Below are positions 22,411 to 34,375 of a stretch of DNA of 64,000 bases, one piece after another. The stretch is from Tretioscincus oriximinensis. Taxonomy: Eukaryota > Chordata > Lepidosauria > Squamata > Gymnophthalmidae. Under the pieces are notes generated by a model that was not told the DNA's origin, did no database searches, and saw only the letters and a list, made by a program, of their open reading frames with translations. Position 1 is the first letter of the stretch, and the number at the start of each line of letters is the position of its first letter. The stretch lies in contig JAJVDF010000261.1 in the NCBI GenBank assembly GCA_022410635.1, positions 724,227-788,226 on the forward strand. Reading direction: 5' to 3'. Made by a program: the position numbers and the translations under genes.

Positions 22411-24224
22411 TGTAAGATTGCTTGTCCAAATATTCTCAGCACTTATTCTACATTGTTTGTATAGGCCTATTAATTTATATTAAACAGCTGTAATAACAGC
22501 TTCCTAAAATATATTGCCACTTCTAAGGGGGGGGATCAAGTCATTTAATGCAAATGGTACATGGCTGCAGCTAATCTGGATCAAACTAAAATAAATTTAA
22601 AGTAATTTAAGACAAAACAGGGCCTATACCAGTATGTGGATGACAGGTCCTAGTTCTGAGGTATAATCCATCTTAAGGCTTGGATCAGAAAGAGTCAAAA
22701 ATTCATTCCATATTAACTGCATTTTCTTGTACAAACAATAACATCTTTTACTTCAAAAGGAGGCACAAGACATCCTTCATAGAAATTTTGCTGAGCTTAA
22801 CAAAATGCTTTAGAATTTCCTAACAATTTCCCAGGTGTTCTGCTTGTGGAAATTCTCTTCAAATCTTGCTTTGGGCAAAACCTATTAAAATATAGGATAA
22901 CACACAGTCCCACACCTCGGTGTGCTTTTTTTTTCTTCCCAGAATATCTTTCAACTTTCCATAGAATCCTTTGGTGTTTCACCTGAGTAGGAAGTTCTGA
23001 ATTGATTTTGAATTCAATTCAAATTTGCCTTCAGACAGAAATTCAGTCATAATTTTGTTCCTAGCTTCATTCAGAGACCAGTTAAGATGCAGCACCTCCC
23101 TATGTTGGCACAGCATGTGAGTAGGTCAGGCTGAGCCCTCCTTTTCCTTAAGAACAAATATTTTAGTGACAATACTTCAAATAAACGAAACCGAGTGATG
23201 GACTGTTTCACTCTTTCTTCTCGTGCCATGACTATATAGCAGATATTTTGCTTTCTGCTGCTGCCAGCTATGCCTTCTTTCTCCAACCTCAAACACAGCT
23301 GACATTTTATTTTAGGCTTTAAAAACATGTTAATAGGATGCTTGATCGTTTCCTTGGCTTTGAGACTCAGAAATTTGCAGATGAGAGAAGGTAGTGGGTA
23401 TAGACATGGTAGTGAGGAGAAAGTGAGAGAAAGTGTACGAGGAAATTAAGGTCCTAGTGAAGAAATTATAGCATCCAACTGTAATTCCTTGCTCACATTT
23501 TTCTTAGAAAGCATTTAAGTTCCACCTGGCTCTGGGCTGACTGCCAAATTCAGCTTTAGAATAAGTGAGACTTTCAATTTTCTTTCTTTTCATGGGCAAA
23601 AGGCCAGTGCACCCATGAAGAAAGGAAGTAAAAGGTCTTCTTCTTCTAAAATACTTTGCTGTCTGAATCACAGCCCCCTATAGGGCATTAATCTTAATTG
23701 GGTTGAATATTTAGGGTTTTGCAGAGGATAGGTGTATGTGGGAAAAGGAAATTATTGCACTTGATAAGAGAAAAAAATAGATTGTAGAGATAACCTGTAT
23801 AACACCTTCTAGATGTTGACCATGATGAGAATTGCAACCTAAAAATGCTCTTGAGGATTCTACATTGGGTGCAATGCATCTATTAGGTGTGCATTTATAC
23901 CTATCTGTTTGAAGCCGTCCATGAGAAGTCCCACTTGGACAAGTCCATTTGCTAATTTTTCAGTCTACACTTTGAAAGAGGGAACAGTCTGCTCAATATC
24001 CTTGCAGTGAACAGATAGCCAGCAATAAAGAAGTCCTCCTGTAATAGTTCCAACTAGAAGGAACTGGAATAGACAACACAGGAACATCTCAGAGCAAGAA
24101 TAAGCTGAATCAGGCCCATTCCAAGCAGCAGAAGATGATACAGGGATTCTGAGGGCAATCTGACATGCTTGGCTGCTCACTTTTACTGCAATTGGATGAA
24201 AACATGATATGTGAAATGGAGGCC
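22411..24224. other. Unassigned sequence with one repeat scrap
   Basis: A scrap at about 22622-22680 ('ataccagtatgtggatgac') resembles 47272-47330. The rest is AT-rich with no recognised genes or repeat ends. Confidence 0.4.
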
Positions 24225-24411
24225 TAATATATATATATATATATATAAAGTTTTTATTTTGAACATAAATATGCAAATAACATAAAAGAAACATAACATA
24301 ATGTACACATAAAACTTACTCCATGAAAAACATTTAACATAAATAAAACAATAAAAACCCCTCCCCCCGTGCAAGATGTCAGGGATTCATATTCTATTTA
24401 TATCTCATTAT
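24225..24411 (-). mobile_element. Older L1 LINE, 3' UTR part
   Basis: After an (AT)n run (24225-24247), the sequence is A-rich on the plus strand and contains 'cccctccccccgtgc'. In reverse this is the G-rich polypurine tract typical of L1 3' UTRs. It continues after the younger insertion at 25245. The two parts are separated only by the nested L1. Confidence 0.6.
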
Positions 24412-24427
24412 CTAAACTACATTTCTT

Positions 24428-25228
24428 TTTTTTTAATGGATTTTATTAAAAATTTGTATATGTACACAACTGCCCCAATCCCAAACCCATCCCAACATGT
24501 TACTCCAGAAACAAAACCATACATTTAAATCAATATGTAATACAATCATTACAGTCAATCTCAGTAGACTAGTTAAATTTTACAATCAGTCTCAAATCAG
24601 AGACCGTCTCTAATGCATACTTCAAAGTAGAGTAACGATTGAATGTAACACCAATGTTAATCACCTGGCTCCACAGCTCTTGCCAGTGTAAGGTTATATT
24701 TATTCCCATAAGGATTAGCCTTTTTTCTCTCAAGATGTCAAACATCAATACTTCTGCTAAATATTCGAGCCAGAGATGGAATGTCCATGGGTTTTTGTCC
24801 TTCCATCCCCTGGTTTAAGTTATTAAAACAGCTCATATACATTGTTCTAGAACATAGGCAGGTTTGAACCACAAATTCAGCACGGAAACATTGCTTAAAA
24901 TCAAGAAAGGAATACTTCTAGGATCAGTGACATTCGGTATAAAAGAAATTTCATTGACAACAAGGGCCCAGAAGGATGATACGTGATAGCAACGGAACCA
25001 CATATGGCTAAAGGATCCATTTACAGAACATCCGTGCCAGCAAGATGGAGATGTACCTCCATGTGGGAAAGTTGGGCAGGGGTCCTGTACCATCTAGTTA
25101 TGATTTTTATATTGATCTTCTTAAATTTGGAATTTTTAATAGTTTTAGTCTTTTTGACAATATTCGCCCATTCCGTATCCGTAATTAGGGAATCTTGTTG
25201 TCATCAGTTTTACTAAGATGCCATATAG
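24428..25228 (-). mobile_element. 5'-truncated L1 LINE with 16-bp target duplication
   Basis: Flanked by CTAAACTACATTTCTT on both sides (24412-24427 and 25229-25244). A T run at the left edge is the reversed poly(A) tail. The minus-strand frame at 24833-25093 contains HGGTSPSCWHGCSVNGSFSH, MWFRC and FW, i.e. the CWxC/G...GSFxHMWxxC motif at the end of L1 ORF2 protein. The 801-bp copy consists of the ORF2 end and the 3' UTR. Length and duplication are as expected for target-primed reverse transcription. It is inserted inside an older L1. Confidence 0.85.
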
Positions 25229-25244
25229 CTAAACTACATTTCTT

Positions 25245-26300
25245 AAAGATCATTTAAATGATATGCATCAATACAAAGTTTATTTGATTAAGTATTCTAT
25301 GAATCAGGAGTCTTTGCCATCTGACTTCCCATAAAATCTTAGGTATCAGCCCAATTCTTTTTAAACTTCTTTCTCTTAAGAAATCATATAATAAGATCTC
25401 TGTTAAATAGTCATACCAGGTTTCTGTTGACTATATAGCTTTATCCTTCCAACCCCTAGCTATTAAAATATAAGCTGCTCTAATCACTTGTTGAGCTATA
25501 TATATATAATGTCCTGATTTAGGTTTAGATTTTGTAAATTCCTAGAAATCAGAATCTCTTTAGAAAAAGGGATGTTTATATTGAGAACTATATTAATATA
25601 TTGAAGAATTCTATCCCCAAACGAAATCACTTCAGGACACTATCCACATGTGTAAATAGCTCTCTATATGTTGGCCACAGTGCCAACACTGTGGTGGCAT
25701 ACCAGAAATATGGGCTATTTGAGTCGGAGTCCTATACCACCTTGTTATAACCTTGAGTTCAACTTCTCTAATTTTGTTATATTTAATTTTGTTAATTTCT
25801 CTTATCCATTTATTCCATATCTGGTTGATATCTATTAATTCTGTTTCCCATTTAATTTTGTTAAAAGGTGGTTTTTATATTTATTTTTAATTAATAAATT
25901 TTATACCGGTCCTACTAATGATTTTTCTTATTTTAATCTTTTATCAATAATGTGATTAATTTCTCTTTCACTATAATCGTCACTTATAACTGCTCTAATC
26001 TCTTGTCTAGTTATACAACTATAAGTAGCATATTCACTTAACCAAGTTCTCTTAGCCTATTCATAGTTATTGGGTTCCCTGCATTATCATAAAGATCTTT
26101 GAATCCCCTTATTCCTGATCTTTTCAATAATTTCAAATAATTAGCCATATTATTTTCCCCTAAAAGATTTATTACTTTAGTAGAGGCTAGATGAAAGTAA
26201 CTGTTTGCTAACTTTTTATAATTTGCCTTCCATATTTTCCAAAAGTCATAAAATGGGGAAAGCCATAGATTTAACTTTACTCACCTCTTTAAATTCCAAA
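25245..26300 (-). mobile_element. Older L1 LINE, ORF2 C-terminal region
   Basis: On the minus strand, 25660-25740 reads approximately AHISGMPPQCWHCGQH then YLHMW, a decayed match to the L1 ORF2 C-terminal CWRCG...G.YLHMWW motif. Upstream (25740-26300) continues with the AT-rich codon use of ORF2 but many stops. The left part of the same element lies at 24225-24411. The right limit is uncertain. Confidence 0.7.
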
Positions 26301-26870
26301 TCTATTTAGAATTTGAAACGATTCAAAGTAGGTTCCCAAGCAGGGAAAAACCCACCCTACTTTCTCTTTTGTTGAATAGAATGTCCTGTTCATTATTCTC
26401 CTGATATATAGCATTCATACTTTCTGGGAATCGTATCAAACTTAATCTTGTCTGGTTAATTTTTAAATTATGTTTAAGATAAGTTTAAGAATGTTTTTGG
26501 AGTAATTGAAGAACAGTTGAACAATAAGCAATGTGAATGTTCTTCTCCTGTTATTTGCTTGGACTATTCCCCATACTCAAAGTGTGAAAACAAAGATAAG
26601 TTTCAGATAAGTTTGGGAATNTTTTTAGAATGTTTACTGAGTGGTAAAACAATTAGAAATGCAAATACAGCTATCCAGTTGCTTCTTTACTATTTTACAA
26701 TCAAAGTGTGAATCTACCCTGATACTTCCCAAGACTTTTTGAAACAAGGAAAGTGGAAACTTTAGGTCAAAACTGTTTTATTTCAAGTTCAAAGAAAGGA
26801 AGGAATCATGGGAAAATTTTTACCTTTTCAGTGAAAGAAGCATTGTACATCTCATAATGTACATCTCATA
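26301..26870. other. Unassigned sequence
   Basis: Possibly further decayed L1. A loose direct similarity is visible between 26476-26500 and 26594-26625 ('gataagttt' with 'aatgttttt'/'aatntttt'). One ambiguous base at 26621. 'tgtacatctcataa' is tandemly doubled next to the SINE start. Confidence 0.35.
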
Positions 26871-27110
26871 AAGAGCCAGTTTGGTGCAGTAGTTAGAGTG
26901 TTGGACTCTTATCTGGTAGTGTCCCATTCCTCCATGAAAGCCAGACCCTAGTCACAGTTCTTTAGAACTCTCTCAGCCCCACCTACTTCACAGAGTGTCT
27001 GTTGTGGAGAATGCAACAAAAGCTATATATACCCCCCCCCTTTGGTTGGCCACCCTGAGACCCTCGGATGTAGAGCGGGATATAAGTACAAATAAATAAT
27101 AAATAAATAA
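26871..27110 (+). mobile_element. tRNA-derived SINE, family 2, near full length
   Basis: Begins AAGAGCCAGTTTGGTGCAG with an A-box-like TGGTGCAGTAGTTAGAG. It continues through the family body and ends with the module CCACCCTGAGACCCTCGG...GCGGGATATAAGTA and an AAATAAATAAT tail (27088-27110). A C9 run at 27032-27040 interrupts the body. The B box is badly decayed compared with 22170-22182. Confidence 0.85.
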
Positions 27111-28084
27111 TTACACTTTTCTATTGTAAAAATAAAATGTACTCTCACTGAATGGCACCACACAAAATGCATAGATCTGTTGTGTTATGCTCACTACCAA
27201 CAGACATGAATGCATTAGTTCAGAGACATACATGGCTATGCATTATGAACTGTAGAAATCCAAACACTCACCCAAAATAGAACTCTTCTCAGTTTTTTGA
27301 TGATGATCATAGTGCTGGAAATATGAGGATTTCATAAACAATTCAGTCACTGGTGTGAATTGAAGGGTTTTAAAAATATATATATAAAGGATCCAGAAAA
27401 CAAACAATCTTCCATTTTGTTATCGCTCAGTGCTTCCTCTTCCCCTTCCAATTGCCCTATCCACTCCAAACCTCTCCACCCCACCTTACTTTCTATCCCA
27501 GAGCTTTTATTATGCTTTCAAGAAAGGACAACGGTGCTTACATCAAGGGAAATATGAGCTCTCATTCGCAATCTCAGGCGTTCCAGGTAATCTGGATTGT
27601 GTGAAGATCAGTTATTCATGTCTGTCTTCAGCCAAAAAAGGAAAGGAAAATCCAAATTAAAAATCTTAGAAATTGGAAATAATTAGACAACTTCTATACT
27701 GGATCAAAACCTGATTCTTCTCTCACAAAGAACTAAAGTCCTTGCAACCCCATAATCCAGGCAACTTGAGAATGACAGCTGACAGCAGTTGACCCATAAA
27801 ACTTGTTGCTAACACCTTCTGAAACTGTGAAGACGTTGACCTACAGCAGAGATGCCCTCTTTTGTTTGTGTTGATAAAGGTTATATTTGCTCAATTTGTG
27901 TATCCAAAGTCCCTTGCTCATATGACTGGCATCAGTCAGCCAGTTTTGACCCTATCCAAAATAGAAGAAGATACAAGTAAAGACATTGCCCCAGATATTG
28001 CTTCCATGCCATGCCACGTTTCTACTTTGAGCTGCCTCTCATATGCATATAGCTGATATATCAAGATTTAATACTTTATGTCTG
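27111..28084. other. Unassigned sequence
   Basis: No gene or repeat recognised. Short frames at 27360-27660 are chance readings of a CT-rich stretch. Confidence 0.4.
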
Positions 28085-28455
28085 CATTCCCATTGCCCCT
28101 TAACACGCTCACGATTGCAAAGCCAAAGTCCAGCATCCTGACTGTGTTACCATAAAAACAGGCTCGGAAGTGCTTCAGCGTCGCTCTAAACACACACCAC
28201 AGGTTTCTGCTCTGCAGTTTGTGGTGAAATTGCATTGTCACTACTGCTTTTTGGAATTCACGCCGCTGACAATGGGGATCAGACAACAAAAAATGAGCGA
28301 GAGAGTGGGGGCTCGTTTGTTTTGCATTCCCTCCAGGCTCAGCAGCTTCCCTCCCTCCTCTGGAAAAATAGGTCTTTCCAGCTGCTGCAGCCTGATGAAA
28401 GAGAATCATTCAGCACTCTCTGCTCACAGCAGTTGGGATGCTAACGTGGTATGAA
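28085..28455. promoter_or_regulatory. Candidate conserved non-coding element
   Basis: This patch is richer in G+C and CpG than its surroundings and non-repetitive. It holds several short sequences resembling transcription-factor sites: 'acaccacagg' (RUNX-like), 'gacaatgggg' (SOX-like) and 'cagctgctg' (E-box). Frames on both strands run through it but none looks like a known protein. Enhancer function is inference from composition only. Confidence 0.25.
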
Positions 28456-30522
28456 TGCTCAGGGAATGCTCAGGAAAAAATTAAGCCCTCAGTTCACTTT
28501 CATTTTGGAATGATAAAATCCGTTTTCCATTCCCTTTTAAAGTTCTAATGGGAGTGCTGCCTAAGAAAGCTAGCATGAAAAGATTTGAATTCTGCCAAGT
28601 GGGAAATAAACAACTGTAAAAAGCAAAGCAATAAGGAAATATTTACAGAATAGTTCTAGGTTTTACAACATTACCCTAAAACAAATTAACAAAATACTTT
28701 ATTGTAGCAATCCAAACGTTTTATGTAGTGGTAATGAGGAATCTGGTGGTTGAGGAAGTTCATATAGATTGTCCCAAAATTTCGACAAAGAGGGTGATTT
28801 ATAATTACTCATCCTTTTTACTGTGATAAATCTGAGAAACTATGATCCTGTCCCCACTGAGCCTTATTCTGGGCTGTATCTCAGAATAGGAGCTTGCTAT
28901 CAGGCCTGAAATAGTCTACATTAGCTTGTGGGTTACCAAGCTCTGTACTGAGGTAAAGGTCAGATTAAAGGCTCAATGTGACATGAGAACATCTAAATCA
29001 CAATTCTGGAAATTTGTACAACAGAAATGAAGTTAACCATAAAATATTTCTTCATACTCTTCACTGGTTCTGCAGCCTATAACTCTGACACTGCAGTCTG
29101 GGCCCATAACCCTTTTCTCAAGCAATATGTCCTCTCTAGCAAAATTGCAACGGAGTCGTCAGGTGTATAGGAGAAACTTAGAACTCATAGCAGCTCTTCC
29201 ATGTAAAAAATCCAGAGTCCAGACGAATAGATCATTTCACAAGGAAAGGCATTTAATCTTCTATACAAGTTACGTTGAAAAAACAAAACAAATGTCTCCT
29301 TGACTGTAAACACTTACTTCCCAACATTCTCTCTCTGAAGTCTTGTCACAAAGAACAGATCAACACAGGCAGATAGGCATGGAGACACTGAGAGAGGGGA
29401 TAGTTCCAAAACGACTGCAACTAAATCTGCTCCTGGTAGCTTATCTTGTACAGATAGTCTAGTTGTCTCCAGGTGTGAATCATGAGTTCTTTTCCAGACT
29501 CAAGGCTACCAGTCTCTTTTAACCTTCCTACAGAAAAAAAAAATGTTTTGTTCCAGAAAACATGATTGAATTATATACAAATCCCCCTCAATCCAAGGAT
29601 TTTCTGACTTTGGTCTAGTAATAGATCAGAATATACAAACATTATTTCATTATGTAATATGCACAGTCAAATACATAAAACATCAAAACTGGAAGAACAT
29701 ACATTGCATCCCAAAAAACGAATTAGTACAAAGAAATGAGGTCCAGATAAGGTCATTAATCCACCACCAATTCAAATTTGTGTTGCATTTGCCATACAGG
29801 TTTTATATAAACTGACACCATAAAGTTTTATGGTCGATGCACCTGTTACTTGGTTTATTAAGAAAAACAGTTGTTGAAGTTATATATCGTTATTGCATAA
29901 AGGCTGTGACATGTGAATAATTCTGTCAAGATATCACGAGAGTATTTCTTTATGAATTACATGTTTGTTATTGCTAAGTTGGGAAAAAGAGCCAGTAATA
30001 TCAGATCACTTGAATAATTAAATTGACCTCCATATTTTTATAAATAATGGGTAATAAGTAAAATTAAAGGTTGAAAGGTTTATTGTTAGTGATGAGTCTT
30101 CTTGACCATATCACAAAAATAAGTGAATAAGGAAAAATAACCTAAAAACCTACCTGTGCCTGTTACAGGTAAATTAATGAAATAACCTGTATCAATTTAA
30201 TGTAAAAGTCTGTTTATACCACCATAGACATTCCCTCAGAAATCATCAGGAGGGTGCAATGAGAGATGAAGAGAACTGTTTATTGACAGCAAACTATCAA
30301 ACAGCACTTAGGAGGGACTACTGTGTTTATCCTTGACAATCTGCAAACAGAATGAGAGACAGGATTTCAGCAGCTGACAGAATGGGGAAACTCAGATTAA
30401 ATTTTAAAAATATTGATGAGGTGAAGTAAAATTCTTCGATTTAGAAGGGTTATGACCAGTTTTCAGTCAGATGGAGTGTACTCATGGCAGAGCTTCCCAA
30501 ATCTGCATGAATATATGGATCT
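28456..30522. other. Unassigned sequence, about 2 kb
   Basis: Mostly single-copy-looking. At about 28855-28985 a weak fold-back is visible, with 'actgagccttatt' and 'aaaggctcaatgtg' at its ends. Nothing else recognised. Confidence 0.4.
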
Positions 30523-30743
30523 TTTTTAAAAAAAATGTATTTTTTATTACAGAAATGAAAAAAGAAAACAATGACATGGTGTTACATCACACTCAACAAT
30601 CACAAACTATTATTACAATACTTCAGTAAAATGGACACACCATATCCATAATTTCAAACATTATACCAATTTTACAGACATATTTTAACCCCCAAATATC
30701 TTCCCCCCTCCCCCCTGTATCACCAGATGGTATTACTATTCAA
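30523..30743 (-). mobile_element. Short 5'-truncated L1 3' end
   Basis: Begins with a T/A run (reversed tail) and contains 'cttcccccctcccccctg', the reversed G-rich tract of L1 3' UTRs. The bases ATGGATCT occur on both sides (30515-30522 and 30744-30751) and are a plausible target duplication. There is no ORF2 in this 221-bp piece. Confidence 0.65.
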
Positions 30744-31152
30744 ATGGATCTATGAGTCCCCAAACCTTGTTTCTATCTAAAGGTAAAATGGAGAAGGCCT
30801 CACACAAATATTTAAGAAGCAGAACATGAATGGCATGCTAGATATACAGTTAGATTTCTAGAATAAAATTACTGTTTGAGCATACCAAAAGATCACAGAT
30901 TTACCTGCATTTGGAAATAATATTAATAGGAAACCAGGATGTGGAAAGGAGGAGAGAAACACACATACTGATAATCTTAGCTCATTGAGAAATATCTGAC
31001 TGAGATGATCTGACTACCAGACCAGTCATAAATACTTGCTACTGCTGGATAACAACCACAGCAACCACAGCCATCTCTTGAGAAGTTAGTACTCTCTCTA
31101 TCCTAATATATGATGCTATTAGTCATTCTCTGGCTCAGTAACATAATTGGTG

Positions 31153-31340
31153 GATAAGAACATAAGAGGAGCACTGTTGAATTGGGCCACAGCCCATCTA
31201 GTTCAGCATTCGGCCGAATATAGCAATTATCAAAGAATTTCTGGATTATCTTTGAAGCAACCTAACAACAAACAGAATCATCCATCACTAATTCTTTCCT
31301 ATCTTGGCTAACCCTCAACTGTCATTCCTTCTAACCCCTT
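31153..31340 (-). mobile_element. CR1/L3-type LINE 3' UTR
   Basis: 'aagaacataagaggagcact' followed by 'gccacagcccatctagttca' is the reverse of the CR1 ending at 5790-5850, including the start of the TTCTTATG terminal repeat. The right limit is vague because of decay. Confidence 0.7.
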
Positions 31341-31775
31341 CAACTGGCTCCATCTGAATCTTTCACCTTCTCCCTCAGGCTATGTTTGACTAAATTCTAG
31401 TTTCCTTGTACAGTTTTCTAGCCTCGGCTTTCCTCCTCCTCTCCCCCACAGATATCACGCCAGTCTGTACAAAGATTGGTAACCATCTTTGTGGAAGATT
31501 GGGTGTGGAACCTCTCAGAGAGTAGATAGAGCACCTCTGCATTTACTGCCAAGGACAGATAAACCTCAACATTGCTTCATCTGGATCTGTCATCAGTGCA
31601 GCCAATCATTCCAAGTTCACTTTCAGCTTTGCCAGCTGGACTGCAAGATAGGGAATTCCAATAAGTCACTACTTAACCAAGGTATGAGGCTCTGAGACGC
31701 ACCTGAATAGAAATGTTTGAATATCTGAGGAGAAACAAGGAAGCCTTTTTTCACATATATACATATTTGAAGTTG
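31341..31775. other. Unassigned sequence
   Basis: No recognised feature. The 68-residue plus-strand frame at 31489-31695 has no known motif. Confidence 0.4.
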
Positions 31776-31787
31776 TTGTTTGATGAT

Positions 31788-31992
31788 TTCAGAGAAATAG
31801 CCGTGTCAGTCTAGCAGAAAGTCCAGCAAAGGAGCTAGCAGCACTTTGAGACTAACTTGAGAAAAGTGAGTGGCATAAGCTTTCATACACAGGTCTTCTT
31901 CAACATCTGAAGAAGTAGACCTGTCTATGAAAGCTTATGCCAACCACTTTTCTCAAGTGAGTCTCAAAGTGCTGCTAGCTCCTTTGCTGGAC
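31788..31992. mobile_element. Palindromic 'cataagctttcgtag' element, best fold-back copy, 12-bp target duplication
   Basis: Starts TTCAGAGAAATAGCCGTG and folds back near 31905. The left-arm segment 'aagtccagcaaaggagctag' returns inverted at the right end as 'ctagctcctttgctggactt'. The arms are about 95 bp with few mismatches. Both flanks carry TTGTTTGATGAT (31776-31787 and 31993-32004). It has no coding capacity. The RNA would form one long hairpin. Compare 18706-18862, where the left end is the same but the right arm is much shorter. Confidence 0.85.
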
Positions 31993-32004
31993 TTGTTTGA
32001 TGAT

Positions 32005-33248
32005 GTTGAGGCTCATAGGAAATTATTTCAGCTTTCACTATTTTCTATACTCCATTGAAAGAAACCAGAAAATCTTATTTTTAAGCTTCATCATATATAA
32101 ATAGTGCTGTCTCCAGCACTACCCTTAGAGATCTGGTGATACTGCAGCANATACGAACTTAAGTTCTCATTTGAACAAGTCTTAAATATTTGCTTTCAAA
32201 TTGTCACTTCTATTGTATAGAAATATTTCTTTCTAGCAAGGCCATTAAGATATAGAAATCTCTTGGCCAGTGAATCTGTCAGGCTCATGTAATGTTGAGT
32301 TATCAGTGGCAGAATTCAGTCTGCCAAGACAAGACAGGGTTGAAACTGACATTCAGCCATTTTTAGAATTTGCCTTAATAGTTCACCTTGACCAGTGTCT
32401 AAGATAAAAAATGTCCTGACTTTATCAACATGAGATTAAGAATCCAATTCCTCTGGATCACAAAGTGCTTTGTAGGGTTTTTACCTTGGGTGGGTATGAA
32501 ATCTAAATGGACTACTCAGGTGTTCCGATAATGGTGGACGTGTGAGCTCTTCCAAGAGAGGATTATGCAGCAAACAGCCATAATGAAACTAAGACACAGA
32601 GTCTGATCCCAACTTTATAAATGTCATCATTTTAAATTGAGGCAGGCGTACATCCAAACCCAAAGAACATTTGAGTTCACATGTACTTTTGTTTGCTATA
32701 GATTACAACACAAGCCTATTTTGACTCAGATCCTTCTCAGTCCCTGCTTTCATTATTTTAATCTCTTCTAATTTTAGGCATCATGACCTGACCAGTTGAT
32801 ATGAAAATAGTCCAAGGATTGTTAGTAGCTGAGATCTTCTACTTCTGTTGCTGTGTTGAGGGAAGTGAAGAGGTGTTTAGTGAGGCTGTTTCATAAGCTC
32901 TTAGCAGCAGACATGAAAGAGAAGGGTGGGCAACTAAAGAGAGAGAGATTAAGTAAAAAGATTCTGGAACAGAACTGCATCAGAAATATTTTCAGAAGAA
33001 CTCCAAAATCATATTATGCTTAAAGGCATGTTTCAGACCAAGGTCAAATTCACATTTTGACAAGGGAATAGTCTTAAGTCATTAGCAGGAAAAAAGTATG
33101 TACATTCCTGCAGAAAATGTAAAGGCTTTTCTGTGTTCTACATGGCACATGACATGTTTTCATCATATTATCATGTAAAATGGGCAAGGAGCAACCAGAC
33201 ACATAAAACACAAAAATAAGGCTATTGAATATGGATTTTGCAATTCCC
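32005..33248. other. Unassigned sequence, about 1.2 kb
   Basis: AT-rich with no recognised repeat or gene. One ambiguous base at 32150. Confidence 0.4.
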
Positions 33249-33319
33249 AAATATGTGTGCAAGAGAAGCCCCAGATATGTGTGCAAGAGAAGCCCCAAGT
33301 ATGTGTGTAAGAGAAGCCC
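33249..33319. repeat. 24-bp minisatellite, three units
   Basis: Three tandem units of 'atatgtgtgcaagagaagcc' plus CC and a variable dinucleotide. The last unit has one substitution (TGTGTAAGAG). No link to other features. Confidence 0.9.
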
Positions 33320-33424
33320 AGATGCTATTCATGAAAATGTCATTGGGACTATGAAGAATCCATTCTGCAAATAATTTTGGTAGTCATTCTAAGTATCCTG
33401 ACAAAAATCCTATGCTGGATTTCC

Positions 33425-34375
33425 ACTGAAGGAAAAAATGGGTGTGAATCCTGTGTGAAACCGAAGTGTCCACACCGTGTTTCCTTTTAAGCTACATTCA
33501 ACAGGTTTGGCACTTAAATGTACTCACAACAACTGGGTCATTGGAAGATTTTCCCAAAAGAACTGGGTTAAAAGTACGTTTCCTTTATTTGGATTTTTTC
33601 TGCTCTTGTTACGTTTTGGGGGCTGTTTGCTGGGCATGGTTTGTGTGAGGAGGGAAAAGGGGAGGGCTGCATATGCCCTCCTGGCCAATAGGCATTGTGG
33701 GTGTTCCCCAGGTGGGGTGCCTTGGGAAGCCTCTGAATTTATCAGTACACATTTGCTGTCCACCATGCAACATCTCATGCCTTTTCCCAATAACTAGATG
33801 AGTAGGCTGAGTGGCTGAACCAGTTCAACTGCTTAGTGGTAATCAGGATGCAGTCACTGGACTTTGTTTCTGAAGGAAACAAAATACTTTGTTTTCAGTG
33901 GTTTCCTCAGAGACTAATGGAGCATTTGTCTGAAACCTCCAGCTAACAGTGTAGTTAGCTATAAGGCTCTGATTTAAGGTAGTATCTTTAAATCAATTTC
34001 AGTAGTGTTCATTTATGTGTTCACTTTGAATTTTTATAACGCCTTATTACAACTTTCCAGGCTGGTTGTTGTCACTACTTTTTCTGACAGTAGGATCAGT
34101 CTACCAAATAAGCACTGATTTTGTGCAAAACTGGTTATGAGGAAGGATTATGAAATGAAGGGTAGAATCCAGCAGTGCACAAAGGATCCCTCATCCTCAC
34201 TGTGAACTAGTCTTTTAGAGACCAGAAATTAGAGACAGGAAAAACTGCGTAATGAGTGGCATTGATTTGCTTTGTAAATATGCATGTGTGCAAAAGTAGC
34301 TTTGTTCTGGCCAGTGAATTGAACATGAGGTTATACAAATGGAAAACTAATCAGGCACCTAGCAACAATGTCCAT
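33425..34375. repeat. Paralogous block, copy 1
   Basis: About 950 bp with collinear similarity to 50035-51460. Shared landmarks in order include 'gctgggcatggtttgtgtga', 'gctgagtggctgaaccagtt', 'aatttcagtagtgttcattt' and 'atccagcagtgcacaaagga'. The copies differ by many substitutions and small indels. Chance minus-strand frames (33524-33790 here, 50656-50925 there) share residues such as AALPFSxLTQTMPSK because the DNA is shared. Copy 1 lacks the CR1 found in copy 2. It is either an old local duplication or two copies of an unrecognised dispersed repeat. Confidence 0.8.

Noticed and set aside
33249..33319. CRISPR array
   Set aside because: The 24-bp units are directly adjacent with no spacers, and the window is vertebrate DNA.
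33524..33790. 88-residue minus-strand frame with a similar 89-residue frame at 50656-50925, suggesting a conserved gene
   Set aside because: Both lie in the same position of a duplicated DNA block. The flanks are as similar as the frames, and other frames are conserved equally. No known motif.
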